NCBI GenBank assembly: GCA_011317545.1
Contig: WUJK01000001.1
Coordinates: forward strand, 3,019,001-3,083,000
From: Coniella vitis
Lineage: Eukaryota > Ascomycota > Sordariomycetes > Diaporthales > Schizoparmaceae
Length of the DNA stretch: 64,000 nt
Direction: 5' to 3'
The notes below the pieces were generated by a model. The model did not search any database. It saw only the letters and a list, made by a program, of their open reading frames with translations, and was not told where the DNA came from. Of the stretch, positions 25,545-36,143 are shown in pieces (the first letter of the stretch is position 1; every line of letters starts with the position of its first letter). A program made the translations under genes and the position numbers.

Positions 25545-28500
25545 CTGGGTATCTTGACGATGACCCACTTCTTTTGCTAATAATGCTGTCTGAGGCCGAT
25601 CTTGACGATGGCCTACGAGTGTCACGATATTTTTGCGCATATTGTTTTTCCCCCTGATTTTGGTTGCATGGCGTTTTGGAAAATTTATCCGTTTTGGGTA
25701 CATCATGTGGGTCTTGGTTGGCATGAGGCAATGGATTTGCACAAGTACATCAAAGATACCCCCAAAGGAAGCAAAGTTTAGATGAACAAGATATGCACTA
25801 GGAAGCCAGCAACACTGCTGCGAGTGTAAGAGTTTCTGAGGTGGAGGAGGGAGCAGCTGTGGGCTTTGCAGCCCATTCATCAAGCATCATGGCTAGCTAG
25901 CAAATGACTGGAAAGCTAGCAGACAAATTTGCACTGCATCACAATACTCTTAATGTTTGAAGCCTGGTTTGCATATGAGAGTGACTGACACACCATCAAA
26001 TAATGCACTGTTTTCTCAAAGCGTGTGTGTAGATGCAAAAAAGATACGAGCATTTGTATGAGCAATCTTGACCTTGTCCTTTGCATGGTGGGTTGGGTGC
26101 TCTGCATGTGATACCGAGTGCGTTGCTGTGGTTTTCTTTTCTCCTCTTTGGGGATAACAGTTTCTTCCATGCCGGCCTCTGCACTGGTCCAGGACACTTT
26201 GAAGCCGCGCGAGTCTTGATGTCACCGCAGCTCCTTCAGAAACGGCGGTGCATCGAAATTTTTGCATGGGGCATGAGAAAAAGGCATGCTTTACAGTATG
26301 CATGTGGCATTTTGGGTCGTCGTCTAGCATGCACCAAAGAAGGCTAATCATAGTAAAACCGAATGAAAAATGTACGTCGGGGTTGCGGATCAGGTACATA
26401 AGGTACTTCAGCACGAGCCCCCCTACCAAGCCACAGAGAGACTATGTACATATCTACGTACCCCAGCCCCTTGGCTGAGCGGGTGGGGTTTACTGTTTGG
26501 GATCTTTTCTTTTTTGGTGGGAGGGTTGGGGGGGGGGGTATGTAAGCAAGGCTCGGGAGAGGAATGTTTCCCCTTGAGAGGCAGGTCGAGGATTGGTAGC
26601 GCCCACCAAAATTCGAGGTTTCCGGGTAGGTGTGCATGGATGGTACTGTAACGTCGAGGGGGGATGCTAGACAGTATCACATCAGTTTGTGCTGCTTTTG
26701 CTCAAGAGCTGCGTTGTTGGATTTGCGCGCCATAACGTACGTATGAAGTAGGTGGTTGCAAAAGGGTGTGGATGATGAAGTTTGCTGGTTTGGTAACTCC
26801 ACTCGTCAAGCATGGAATGGATCTTGCTTTTCTCTCTCTCTCTCTCTCTGTCTCTCTTTCTCTTTCTCTCTTTTCTCTGTCTTTCCTCGTCTTGACATGG
26901 AAGCGTGCCGTTTCTATTCTGGCGTACATAGTACTATGCAGGCTCCATAACTGGCTGTTCGGTGGGGTTGGGAATGAGAGAAGGAGGGGAAAACAAAAGA
27001 TGAATCCCCATGTACCAAAGTACCCACCAAGTTAAGTACTAGTATTTTCCATGGCGTGGGTACTATGTATGCCGTTGCAGTGGGAGGGGGGGAAAAGATG
27101 AAGAAAAAGCTGAAGTGGGACTGTGTATGGGGGTTTTCTCGGCTACCTGGGTACTTCAATGAGGTTTAGTACCCAAGTATCGTCGTACCCCAGTTTCTTA
27201 GCGTCGGGACCATGTACTGAGACAAGAATGATAGACCAACTGTTGCAGAGCCGCCTTCTCGCAGCTGCTGCAGGTGACGCTGGGGGGAAAGAGGTGGCCC
27301 GAGCTACGGAAATCGATGGGTTTTACGCCTTCCAAGGTTGTTACTATGGTGAGGGGTACAAAGCTAAAGTGGTGCTGGGATACCTCGGCCTCTACGATGT
27401 ACAAGTGTACATGAAGTTGATGCAGGTCCGTTTCTGCCACAATCTCGAAATGCATATCCATGTCGCTCTCAAACTACTTACTATGTATAGTACATAGTAG
27501 TCTATTTACAGTCTCGTACCGGCATCCAAGAATTAATTGTACACATGCAAGCTAGGCCAAGTGCGTGAGGTGAGTCTGGGATGACTCTCACGACCGCCCT
27601 CTGCTGCTGCGTACGCACATTAATCAGCTGACACTATGCAGTGCTATGTAGCAAGCCTCGATGAGACGCAGCAAGCGACTTGGGCGTTTGGCGGTCGCTC
27701 AGAGTTTGCCTGGTTGCTTTGTCTGCTTTGTCTTGGGCGGCGGCGGCGACGGCGCGGGGGCGACGTGTTGAGAGTGTGTGTGCGTGCGCATGCGCACTCT
27801 CGGAATGTGTGGTGTGTGGTGCGTAGGAATGCAATTTGCCATGTACCAGCCAGCCTCGGTTGTTTTTGTTCCACCCTGCCTCGTAGTACTATGACTCTTT
27901 TGTTGATGGGATCCTTTCGTCACTTTCCACCCGTCTTTGCCTTTTCCCCTTCTTTGACTGACTGCCCGCTCGCGTACCGAATTTTCTCGTCTCGTCTCTC
28001 AACGATGCAACCACCACACGCGAGGGCCAGCCCACCCTTGCACGGCCTAGTCTGGTATCCTTCGCATCCCTCGCATCCCTTGCCATCACAACAGGCCCTA
28101 AGTACCGAGAGCGACTGGCGCCAACCTCGCAGGCCCCTTTGCTGCCGGCCAGCCCACCTGCTTGCTGTGCCTACTATACTATGTAGCAGCCGCGTTCAGG
28201 ACAGACTTGCAGGGCCGGGACTCCCATCGACCCGCCCACTCTAGGTAGCAGTAGCACCAGTGGCGCAGACAGACTCTCGGTCTCGCTCGCCTTGTACACA
28301 ACACGATGGGCGCTGCAGCGGGTCGATTGCGTCGTCAGGTTTCTGGGGCGGACCCGAGTCATCCAGCCTGGTCTTGGTCTGCCTGGCACTTGTGTGTGCT
28401 TTGTGCTTGGCCCAGCCGCAACGCTAATTTCTGCCACATGGTACGATCAACCGAGCTGGAGCAACACCTCGCGCACACACTCAAAGTGGGTGAGGCTAGC

Positions 28501-30922
28501 TGTGAGCATCCTGGATGCTTGCTTGCCCTGCTTTTGCTCTGCTTTTGCTCTGCTTTTGCTCTGCTCTGCTCCTTTGCTGGGCTTGGGCCTGAGCTTGGGC
28601 TCGGCCTGGCTTTGTTTGCATGCCTGACCACCTGTGCTGCCTTCCTGCTGCGCCTCTCGACCTTCGCGGCTTCCCACTTTGTGCTTTGGCAAACTCCACT
28701 TTGGTACGTCCACCTTGTCCAGGCGGCTTCCTTTTACCCTGACATACTACCAAGTATGAACATTTGGATGTGCAATACGATGCAAACGCCCTGCCCAAGA
28801 AAGCACACGATCTGCGATGCGACCCTAGGGACGTCCTATAAGCGCCTCCGCTCGACCCCGAGTCCCTGGTCTGCATCCACGTACATGACAATCTCAGGCT
28901 GATTCCCAAGTGCCGCCGTTTCTACTACCATAGTACATACTTAGTACACGGCCGACATATCGCCAGTTGACCGACCCCCTGAGCGCACCGCCCAGCGCCC
29001 CTGTTGCTGGGAACCTCTCGGCCCTATAAGTAGTCCATGTGACGGACGGAACGAGACGCTCTTCTCGCGAGGCCCAAGGTGTAGACTGGGTGAGCAAGGA
29101 GGCAGCCGGACCAGACGTCGCCGATACGATGTGCTTCTGGCGCAGGGCTACAAACGCCAGCGGATCGCAACCCTGGTGGCAAGGCCTACTTGAAAGACGT
29201 GGTATACAGATGAAAAATGTGCATCAAGCATCAAGCTGAAAGCCAAGAGGCCGGATATCCCCGAGCAAAAGGGCGATGCTCCCTCCTTTCTCTACCTGCG
29301 ACGGCGCGTCTCCCCGCCTTTGAATGATCACCGATATTGGTCATACATGAGAAATTCCGCGAATAGGACAAAGAAGGTGTCTGTCGTCCTCGTCTCCAGA
29401 ATGAGTCCAAGGCGAGCCATCCCTTCGCACCGAAGCCAAAGCTCCTGCTGATCGGCGTGAGGAGGGGGCCGCCACGAGCATGAATAGCACCAAGCAAAAG
29501 CACAAAAAGAACAGGCAGACCAAGCACCCTGTCAGCCTGCAGAGCCGCAGATGCAACCACTGTACATGATAATATGTGAGTATGTGCTGGGACTACATAG
29601 TATGTACGTATTCATGGCGTGCATCGGCAGTGTTCCGAATGTGTCAAGAGCCAACCCGCATCATCTTGCTCCCCCGCGTGGCAAAAGAAAGATCTATCGT
29701 GCGATGGCAGCTCCGGGGAAAGGGGAGAAAAACCAAAAACCAAGCCAAAAGAAAGCATCGCCCATCGTGCCAGGGCAAAGCAAAGGTACTATCAGGTGGG
29801 ATGCTGTACGCTAATCCGACAGTGTTTCTTCTGCCTCGGCCCATTTGCTGTCCTCAGCTGAGAATGTAGAAGACATGTCAAAAAGAGTGTCTCGCTAGTT
29901 GGGACTGATGGTGATGGGTGCGCTGGCTTTACTTCTGTTCTGTCTGCTACCACAACCTACCGTCATCTCTCTACATAGTATGTTCTCGTATTTGACATTG
30001 CGTCTTCCTCGCAAGGTTCTTGATTACATAGTACTTAATGGTGGTGATATACATAGTAAAGCGGATACGGAACTCGCGTTTCTACCTTTGCTCTTTAGTT
30101 TCCTGTTATTTCTTTTTCTCTTTCCTGCACCAATCAGGATAGTACTGTGATCTGCGGGAGATCAGCTGCTCCTGTCAAGTAGAAATATATGCTAGTATGT
30201 CTGGCCCCCCTCTCATGTAGTGACAGAATTTGGAAATGACTGGCAGAAACGACCTGAAGGCTCTACCTTCATTCCATAAGTCACTCGACAGCGGCGGTGT
30301 CAACTAACTGGTGGCTAACCAGGAGTACGCTGCCGAGTCTGCAAGCTGTTGCAATACGGAAAGTATTGACATTTTGTTGAGCATAATTATTCATCTTGAT
30401 TGTTTGGATTTGGTGCTGCGGCATGACTCTTGGTTGTAGAAACCCCGCTCGCGCGCTCTTGAGCTGAAGTGTATCTATTTCCAAGACAGTCTGTTGAGGC
30501 TCTTTTGCAAATGGGGGTGGATAACACTAGATATTAGGGACGTAACTTATACAAGAACAACCTTTTGGGGGGGGGGGGGATTTTTTTTTTTAAAAAAAAA
30601 AAAAGAAACAGGCAAACTAATGGTGAAATGTTTTTTTTTCTTTGATGTTTTCAATTTACAAGCATTCACTTTTCCAAGTATCGTTACTGGGAATTGTTGC
30701 GATTCCTAGCCCACCTGCCGAACGAGTGCGAGGGTTGAAGAAATTTCCACATCCAACGACCGCAATCCCACGTCCTGATTCTGGTGCCTGTAACGTCCCC
30801 GAATAAAAAAAAGAACAACAGCACACTCAACCACAAGTCGGCCATTCTGTGCAGGGCCTTGATATTAGCTCTACGTTACTTGATATCCTCGACGCATGCT
30901 ATCATAACCAACCAACAGCCTG
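25545..30922. other. Second gene desert, 5.4 kb
   Basis: No supported gene. It contains a CT microsatellite at about 26828-26870 and several GTACATAGTAC-type motifs (26924, 27491, 28175, 28930, 29596, 30024, 30051). A T-run followed by an A-run lies near 30582-30604. ORFs on both strands overlap and are compositionally biased. Confidence 0.5.
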
Positions 30923-32518
30923 ATGGTGCAGTTCGTCTTCACCCCATGGCGCAACCGCGCAGAGCTGCTCGAGGTGCGGGCGCAGCTCTATCCGCACGCC
31001 ATTTTCAACATTCATCGCAGTAGCAGCACCTCGACACCCAGAACTGCTCCGACAAAGGGCACAGACCCTGTGCCAAGACCAACAACCACAATACAGACAA
31101 CGATCGTGAACACAACGACAACAACAGCAGCAGCAGCAGCGGCGGCTGCTGCTGCTGCTGCTCCGCCACCCCCATCAGGACCATGGTGGGCCGACGCCGA
31201 GGAGCTCCGCGCCGTGGAAAAAGCGATTGCGCGTGTCTTCATGTGGGTGCACCGCGGCGGGTGTCCGCACGTCGTGGAATCGACGGCGCTGTTGATGGCG
31301 GCCATAGTCTCTGATGCGCGCGGGAGCCGCGATGCTGTTGCTGGGGCGGGTGTCACGGCGGGGTATCTGGTGGCCTTTACACGGTATGGTGTCTCTTTGC
31401 CCTTGTTCTTCTTCTTCTTCTTTTTTCTCGGTTGGTTGATTGGCTGGTTGTTGATGGTGATTCTGCCTTTGGTTTGTTTGTTTCTAAGGAACTACTGGTG
31501 GTCTAGCTGTGCTTTGGTCTACCTTGCACTACTGTTTGAACTCGATTACAGAATCAAGTCGCTGACAAAAGGACACACGTATTTACCATGCAGATTCGTC
31601 ACGGGTTTGCTCGACAGTCACCAGGATAAAGCGCGCAAGTTGAGCATGTACGGCGTCGCAAAGACGCTCGGCTTGCCAGCCAGCTTCGTTGAGCTGCGCC
31701 ACCAGGGCACCCACGAGCCCATGCCATCGCTGGGCCAGCTGCGACCGGCGGCGCGGCGGGCGTTAGTGTGGATTTGGGAGTACTACTGGAAGAACCTGCC
31801 GGAGGTGGAGAAGCAGCAGCAGCAGCAGCAGCAGCAGGGAACCAACCTCAAAAAGCGACACGCTGTGAACGCTGGCAATGGCGATGGGCGTGATGTGGAG
31901 CGCGCTGCGCTGACAACGACGACGACGACGACGACAACTACCACGGCTGTTTCTACGACTACGCTGCTAAGCGGGGATGTAGCGAAGGGGATCCAACACA
32001 GCCGGGTCACAACAAGAAGCAAGACCGCCACGGCCGCCTCCACAGGCTCGATCCAGGAAAGAATGTGCCGCGCAGCGCTACTGGGATTCCTGCAACGGCA
32101 CGAGGACGAGGTGGGGCTGGATGGTGCGCGCGAAGGGCTGATGAGGCAGCTTAGCAAGTGGGACGAAGCGCTCGTTGTGAATGTACTGGCGGACATTGGA
32201 GTATCGTCGAGAGATGCAGGCATTCTCCTACGGTCGGTCAAGCTGTGCAGGGCCATCCAAAATGTGCCGGTTGGAGAGGCGGTGCTGGCTGAATCGAGGA
32301 GTGAGGAGGAACTGAGGATGGAATTGTGTCATGCGCGAGATGGGATTGAACAACAGAACCAGAGCCTGCCACCTCAAGGCAAAGCGGTGGCAAAGGGTAC
32401 CGGCAAGCGTAAAAAGGGGAGCAGTGGTGACGATGGGGATGAGGTTGAGGAGGCAGCAAGAGGTGGTTGGCGACGATGGCAAGGGTCATGGACGCCCAAG
32501 CCAATTGGTGTACTGTAA
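30923..32518 (+). CDS. LAS1: Las1 pre-rRNA processing endoribonuclease
   Basis: Two exons, 30923-31383 and 31594-32518 (461 residues). The 210-nt intron 31384-31593 starts GTATGG, has a GCTGAC branch site and ends CAG. It restores the conserved TRFVTGLLDS. The N-terminus (MVQFVFTPWRNRAELLEVR) is typical of fungal Las1. The HEPN nuclease motif R-H-x4-H is visible as ELRHQGTHEP at about residue 189. The C-terminus ends with a WxxxGSWTPKPIGVL-type tail, also typical. Las1 is the nuclease that cuts ITS2 in the nucleolus/nucleus, working with the Grc3 kinase in 60S subunit maturation (family knowledge). Low-complexity inserts are Ala and Thr runs (~residues 50-75), poly-Gln (~230) and poly-Thr (~265). 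The intron is a multiple of three and has no stop, so a retained form would stay in frame. Confidence 0.93.
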   Translation: MVQFVFTPWRNRAELLEVRAQLYPHAIFNIHRSSSTSTPRTAPTKGTDPVPRPTTTIQTTIVNTTTTTAAAAAAAAAAAAPPPPSGPWWADAEELRAVEKAIARVFMWVHRGGCPHVVESTALLMAAIVSDARGSRDAVAGAGVTAGYLVAFTRYGVSLPLFFFFFFFLGWLIGWLLMVILPLVCLFLRNYWWSSCALVYLALLFELDYRIKSLTKGHTYLPCRFVTGLLDSHQDKARKLSMYGVAKTLGLPASFVELRHQGTHEPMPSLGQLRPAARRALVWIWEYYWKNLPEVEKQQQQQQQQGTNLKKRHAVNAGNGDGRDVERAALTTTTTTTTTTTAVSTTTLLSGDVAKGIQHSRVTTRSKTATAASTGSIQERMCRAALLGFLQRHEDEVGLDGAREGLMRQLSKWDEALVVNVLADIGVSSRDAGILLRSVKLCRAIQNVPVGEAVLAESRSEEELRMELCHARDGIEQQNQSLPPQGKAVAKGTGKRKKGSSGDDGDEVEEAARGGWRRWQGSWTPKPIGVL

Positions 32519-33021
32519 GAGAGCCTGGGATGATCCAATATCTACCCCATTTGATATTATGCCATAATACCCTCTACATGAACTGGGCTCACCCAGCGTC
32601 GCAAGCACGTTGCGTCGTATGGCTTTGGCTTTACATAACTTTGCGTGTGTCCTGTCCCCTTGGCGGTTGTGCACTTGTGGCACATCTCGCCTTGGCCTTT
32701 GCAAAGGTCAGGCCCAAAAATATCAAGTCACCATTCTGGGAGAATGGACCAAATGTCAAAACATAGAGGCCCGCAATTTGAAAGATGTTGTGCTTCGTAA
32801 GAGGGTGATGGTTTAGCTTTGGGATGCTACGACAGGGGGCAAGCTGCTGTGGTGTTGCTCCGCAGTTACCGGCGACACGCTCTGCATTCTATCCAATAAC
32901 GTCATTGTGATTAGGATTATTCATCCACCACAGAACCACTCCTCACAAACCAAGGTAAGCACCGATTCATACGACTGCTGCATCTCTCAAGCTTGCCTCT
33001 TTTTGTGCTTTCGGCTTTTCC
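32519..33021. other. Intergenic spacer and glyoxalase II promoter
   Basis: About 500 nt between two co-oriented genes. Nothing coding is supported. A GTAAGC near 32955, just upstream of the next start codon, could be a 5' UTR intron donor, but I cannot fix its acceptor. Confidence 0.4.
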
Positions 33022-34427
33022 ATGCATTCCACACTTTTACGCAGACCTCTTCTCCGGACCTCTTTGAGCTATCTGGCACCGGCAGTGAGTAAAGCCAGGC
33101 TGACCCATGCCTCGACACAGGCAGCTTGGTAGAATGGGGAGTGGTCATTAACTGACGAATCATCGTAATGCAGCTTACCTCTTCGCGCGCCATGCATATA
33201 CAGTCGATTCCCATGTGTACGTTTGACGGAACTCGGTGCGAGGAAGAGAAATGAACTCCAGCAGAGCTTCTCGACTGATTTGATAGCTTGGCGACTTTAG
33301 GGGTGGGCAGTAGCAACAACTACGCCTACCTAGTCTCGGATGAAAAGACCAAGGACGCCGTCATAATTGACCCGGCAAACCCTCCCGAGTGAGTGCTTGT
33401 AGATCCGGTTCTTGTCAACGATAAGCCGAAGGTGGGACGCGGCTTATACTCGTGCAAATGTTAGGGTCGCTCCAGTTCTCAAGGAGGCCATCAGCAGCGG
33501 CAGGATCAACCTCACAGCTATCGTCAACACTCACCAGTAAGGACCCTTCCCCAGCAATCTTGTCCAGTGCGACGAAAAAAAGCACGGGTGTACTCACTGA
33601 CACGACATACGTCCAGCCACTGGGACCATGCGGGCGGCAATAAGAAGCTGGTAAGATTTGACTACTTGGATTGTTCACGTTGCCCCTTGACTCTCCGTTC
33701 ACCACCAAGTCCGGTACCTTATTTTGACATTTGTGACAGAAATCCGAGCTTAACTTGCCCGATCTGCCCATCATTGCTGGCAAGGATGCGGAAGGTGTGA
33801 GCCAAACACCCGCCAACGGAGCGGGCTTCAAACTCGGCAGTATTGCTGTCAAAGGCCTGTACACGCCCTGCCATACGCAGGATAGCATCTGCTGGTTCAT
33901 GGAAGACGGCGACCAGAAAGTGGTTTTCACGGGCGACACGCTCTTCCACGCCGGGTGTGGCAAGTTCTTTGAGGGTAACGCAGAGGAAATGAACACTGCG
34001 CTCAACAAGACGCTTGCGGCACTGCCCAACGACACCAAGGTGTTCCCCGGCCACGAGTACACCAAGAGCAACGTCAAGTTCGCCGTGTCAGTGCTGCAGA
34101 ATGATGCCATCAAGAAATTGCAAAAATATGCAGAGGACAACCAAGAAACACAAGGACAATTCACGATTGGAGACGAGAAGGTGAGGCCGGGCAAAACCAA
34201 CGTTCACACAAGCACTGATCAGAGATGAATGCTAACTGGTTTTGTGACAGGAGCACAATCCTTTCATGCGAACGAGCGTGAGTGGAAAGCCTCTTTTAAT
34301 GATCATTCTCGATGATGGCTGACCAATTCCCCGTATGCAGGACCCGGAAATGCAAAAAGTCACTGGCAAGACGGACCCAGTGGATGTCATGCACGCGCTC
34401 CGAGAGATGAAGAACAACTTCAAGTGA
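33022..34427 (+). CDS. Hydroxyacylglutathione hydrolase (glyoxalase II)
   Basis: Eight exons: 33022-33084, 33174-33216, 33301-33388, 33465-33536, 33617-33650, 33740-34180, 34251-34277, 34341-34427; 284 residues. All seven introns are 70-89 nt, GT/AG, and keep the frame. The metallo-beta-lactamase metal-binding motif THHHWDHAGG (about residues 87-96) is rebuilt across intron 4. Other ligands are visible in TPCHTQDS, FTGDTLFHAGCGKFFEG and FPGHEYTKSN. The enzyme hydrolyses S-lactoylglutathione to lactate and glutathione, completing methylglyoxal detoxification, with a two-metal centre. The first ~28 residues (MHSTLLRRPLLRTSLSYL) are Arg/Leu/Ser-rich without acidic residues and look like a mitochondrial presequence. 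A second in-frame ATG at 33192 starts MHIQSIPMW, the usual cytosolic N-terminus. Confidence 0.95.
33192..33194 (+). promoter_or_regulatory. Alternative in-frame start codon of glyoxalase II
   Basis: This ATG in exon 2 begins MHIQSIPMWVGSSNNY, the conserved start of cytosolic glyoxalase II. Translation from here would drop the predicted mitochondrial presequence encoded by exon 1. Use of this start is inferred. Confidence 0.5.
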
Positions 34428-35276
34428 GTATGCACAATACCGTGTAGCGACACGCTTATCCAGCTACCGTGGGCTAAGCCATGGCAAAGAGCCGGGTAGC
34501 TCAAAGATATAGCAGTGTCAAGCCTGCATACTACAATCAAAAACAGATACAATTGCATAGGAATCAAACGAGAACCAATCAATTTTGGATAATTGAGAAG
34601 TATGGTAGCCTATAGAGATGTCTCCATGTCAAGAGCAGTCGCCAGCCTCTGGGGTGAGGACATGGCAACATCGACCGAGTGATGGAATGCTATGCTTTTG
34701 CTCTTGCTTCACTGTCCACACTCGTCCGTCCTGGTGTATTGTATACGGGAACGGCAAGCTCTAGCATATTTAGAAGCGTTGAATAGACTGTTTCCTCCGC
34801 CTCTTGTCACTGATCCTTTGAGCAAACACAAGGCTTGTCGCAACGTGCAGGAAGTCATCCCCCCTTACCTTCTCTTGCATGCGCGGAAACCAGTACTTTT
34901 CTCATGATGCTGGCTGATGAAGCATGCGTGGATGACCTGCAGTACACACGCGACAAGTCATGGGTTGCAATCGCCGTGTTGGTGATTCAGTGAGTATGTT
35001 GGCAGATTTGAATGTTGGTGTGAAAGGAGGAGGAAAAGAAGACGGGCCCTTTGATGAGCCTGCAGAGATTTATGAGATGAAAGCTGCAGTTTCTGAGTGG
35101 GGCCCATTTGGCTGGACTAGCGTCCAGCCGGCAGAGCTATATACGACGGCTGGCCGGCAGCTGCTATGTCCGGAGACACCGGTCTGTCTCCCCAATTCAA
35201 GTGCCCAACGCGGTGCAGTGTCTCCACACTTTGACATCACTGACGTCTGCGACACGCCGCTTCGTTCCATTGCACG
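34428..35276. other. Intergenic spacer
   Basis: About 850 nt between glyoxalase II and the EF-hand gene. Short ORFs on both strands show no recognisable domain or intron structure, and I see no RNA gene. Confidence 0.45.
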
Positions 35277-35637
35277 ATGGTAAGTTGTGGTGGTTAACAA
35301 CCACGGCACTCGTCTTGTTTCGCTGACATTCTCACCGCCAAGTGATGGTGCCTGCATGGATTACTGATTATGTGCTATAGCCACCACGACGCAGAGGCGG
35401 AGCCGCTGTCGCATCCGCCTCCGGCGCGAAGCCCATGCCGGTGGCACGGCAGTCGAGGCTCGCCAAAGAGCATGACATAACGGCACAGGAAGAGGCCGAG
35501 ATTAAAGAAGCATTTGCGCTCTTTGCGGAGCCAAGCAAGGGCGAGAAGGAGGGCGTGATACCCATTGGCGATGTACGGCGAGCAATGATGTATGTTCTAA
35601 TACCGTTTACTCGCCCTCTTCTCTCTCTCTCCCCCTC

Positions 35638-35668
<31 letters not shown>

Positions 35669-36143
35669 AGAGGCTCTAGCATTCGCACACGTCGTGCACA
35701 CACATATCGAATACAAATCATGTCGCTAACCATTATTCTCATTACTGTATAGTGCCCTCGACATTCCCCCCAAAGACAAAGACGAACTTGCCGAATTTAC
35801 GTCGATCCTCGACCCCGATGACGAAGGCTACGCCACATACCCATCCTTTGTGGCCATCTGTGCGCTCAAGTTTCGCGCACGCGACCACGGCTCCAATGCA
35901 CATATGCGCGAGGTCAATGAGGCCTTTGGCTTGTTTACTGGGACCGACGAGGACGGAGGACCGACGAGCAGCGTGATTACCATGGCGCACTTGCGACGTG
36001 TTGCGGCGCTGCTCAAGGAAGAGGCTGATGAAGAGCTGCTGCGCGATATGATTCTCGAGGCCAATGGCGGCTCGGGTGTGAGCAAGGGTGTTCGAAAGGG
36101 AGACTTTGAGAATGTTATGAAAAGAGCTGGGGTGTGGAAGTGA
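35277..36143 (+). CDS. Calmodulin/centrin-like protein with degenerate EF-hands
   Basis: Three exons: 35277-35279, 35381-35589, 35753-36143 (200 residues). The first coding exon is only the ATG, directly followed by GTAAGT. The acceptor TATAG at 35380 then opens PPRRRGGAAVASASGAKPM. A shorter start inside exon 2 (ATG 35435, MPVARQSRL) is possible. The body has paired helix-loop-helix repeats: EAEIKEAFALF...GVIPIGDVRRAM, then DPDDEGYATYPSFV, EAFGLF...VITMAHLRRV and a final GVRKGDFENVMKRAG. Spacing is that of calmodulin or centrin. Most loops lack the full set of acidic ligands; only DPDDEGYAT is close, and it lacks the Glu at position 12. Calcium binding is therefore doubtful. Intron 2 (35590-35752) contains a CT repeat. 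The family is clear; the specific role is unknown. Confidence 0.85.

Noticed and set aside
31012..32256. Minus-strand Val/Ala/Ser/Cys-rich ORFs opposite LAS1
   Set aside because: Complement of the poly-Thr, poly-Ala and poly-Gln codon runs in LAS1.
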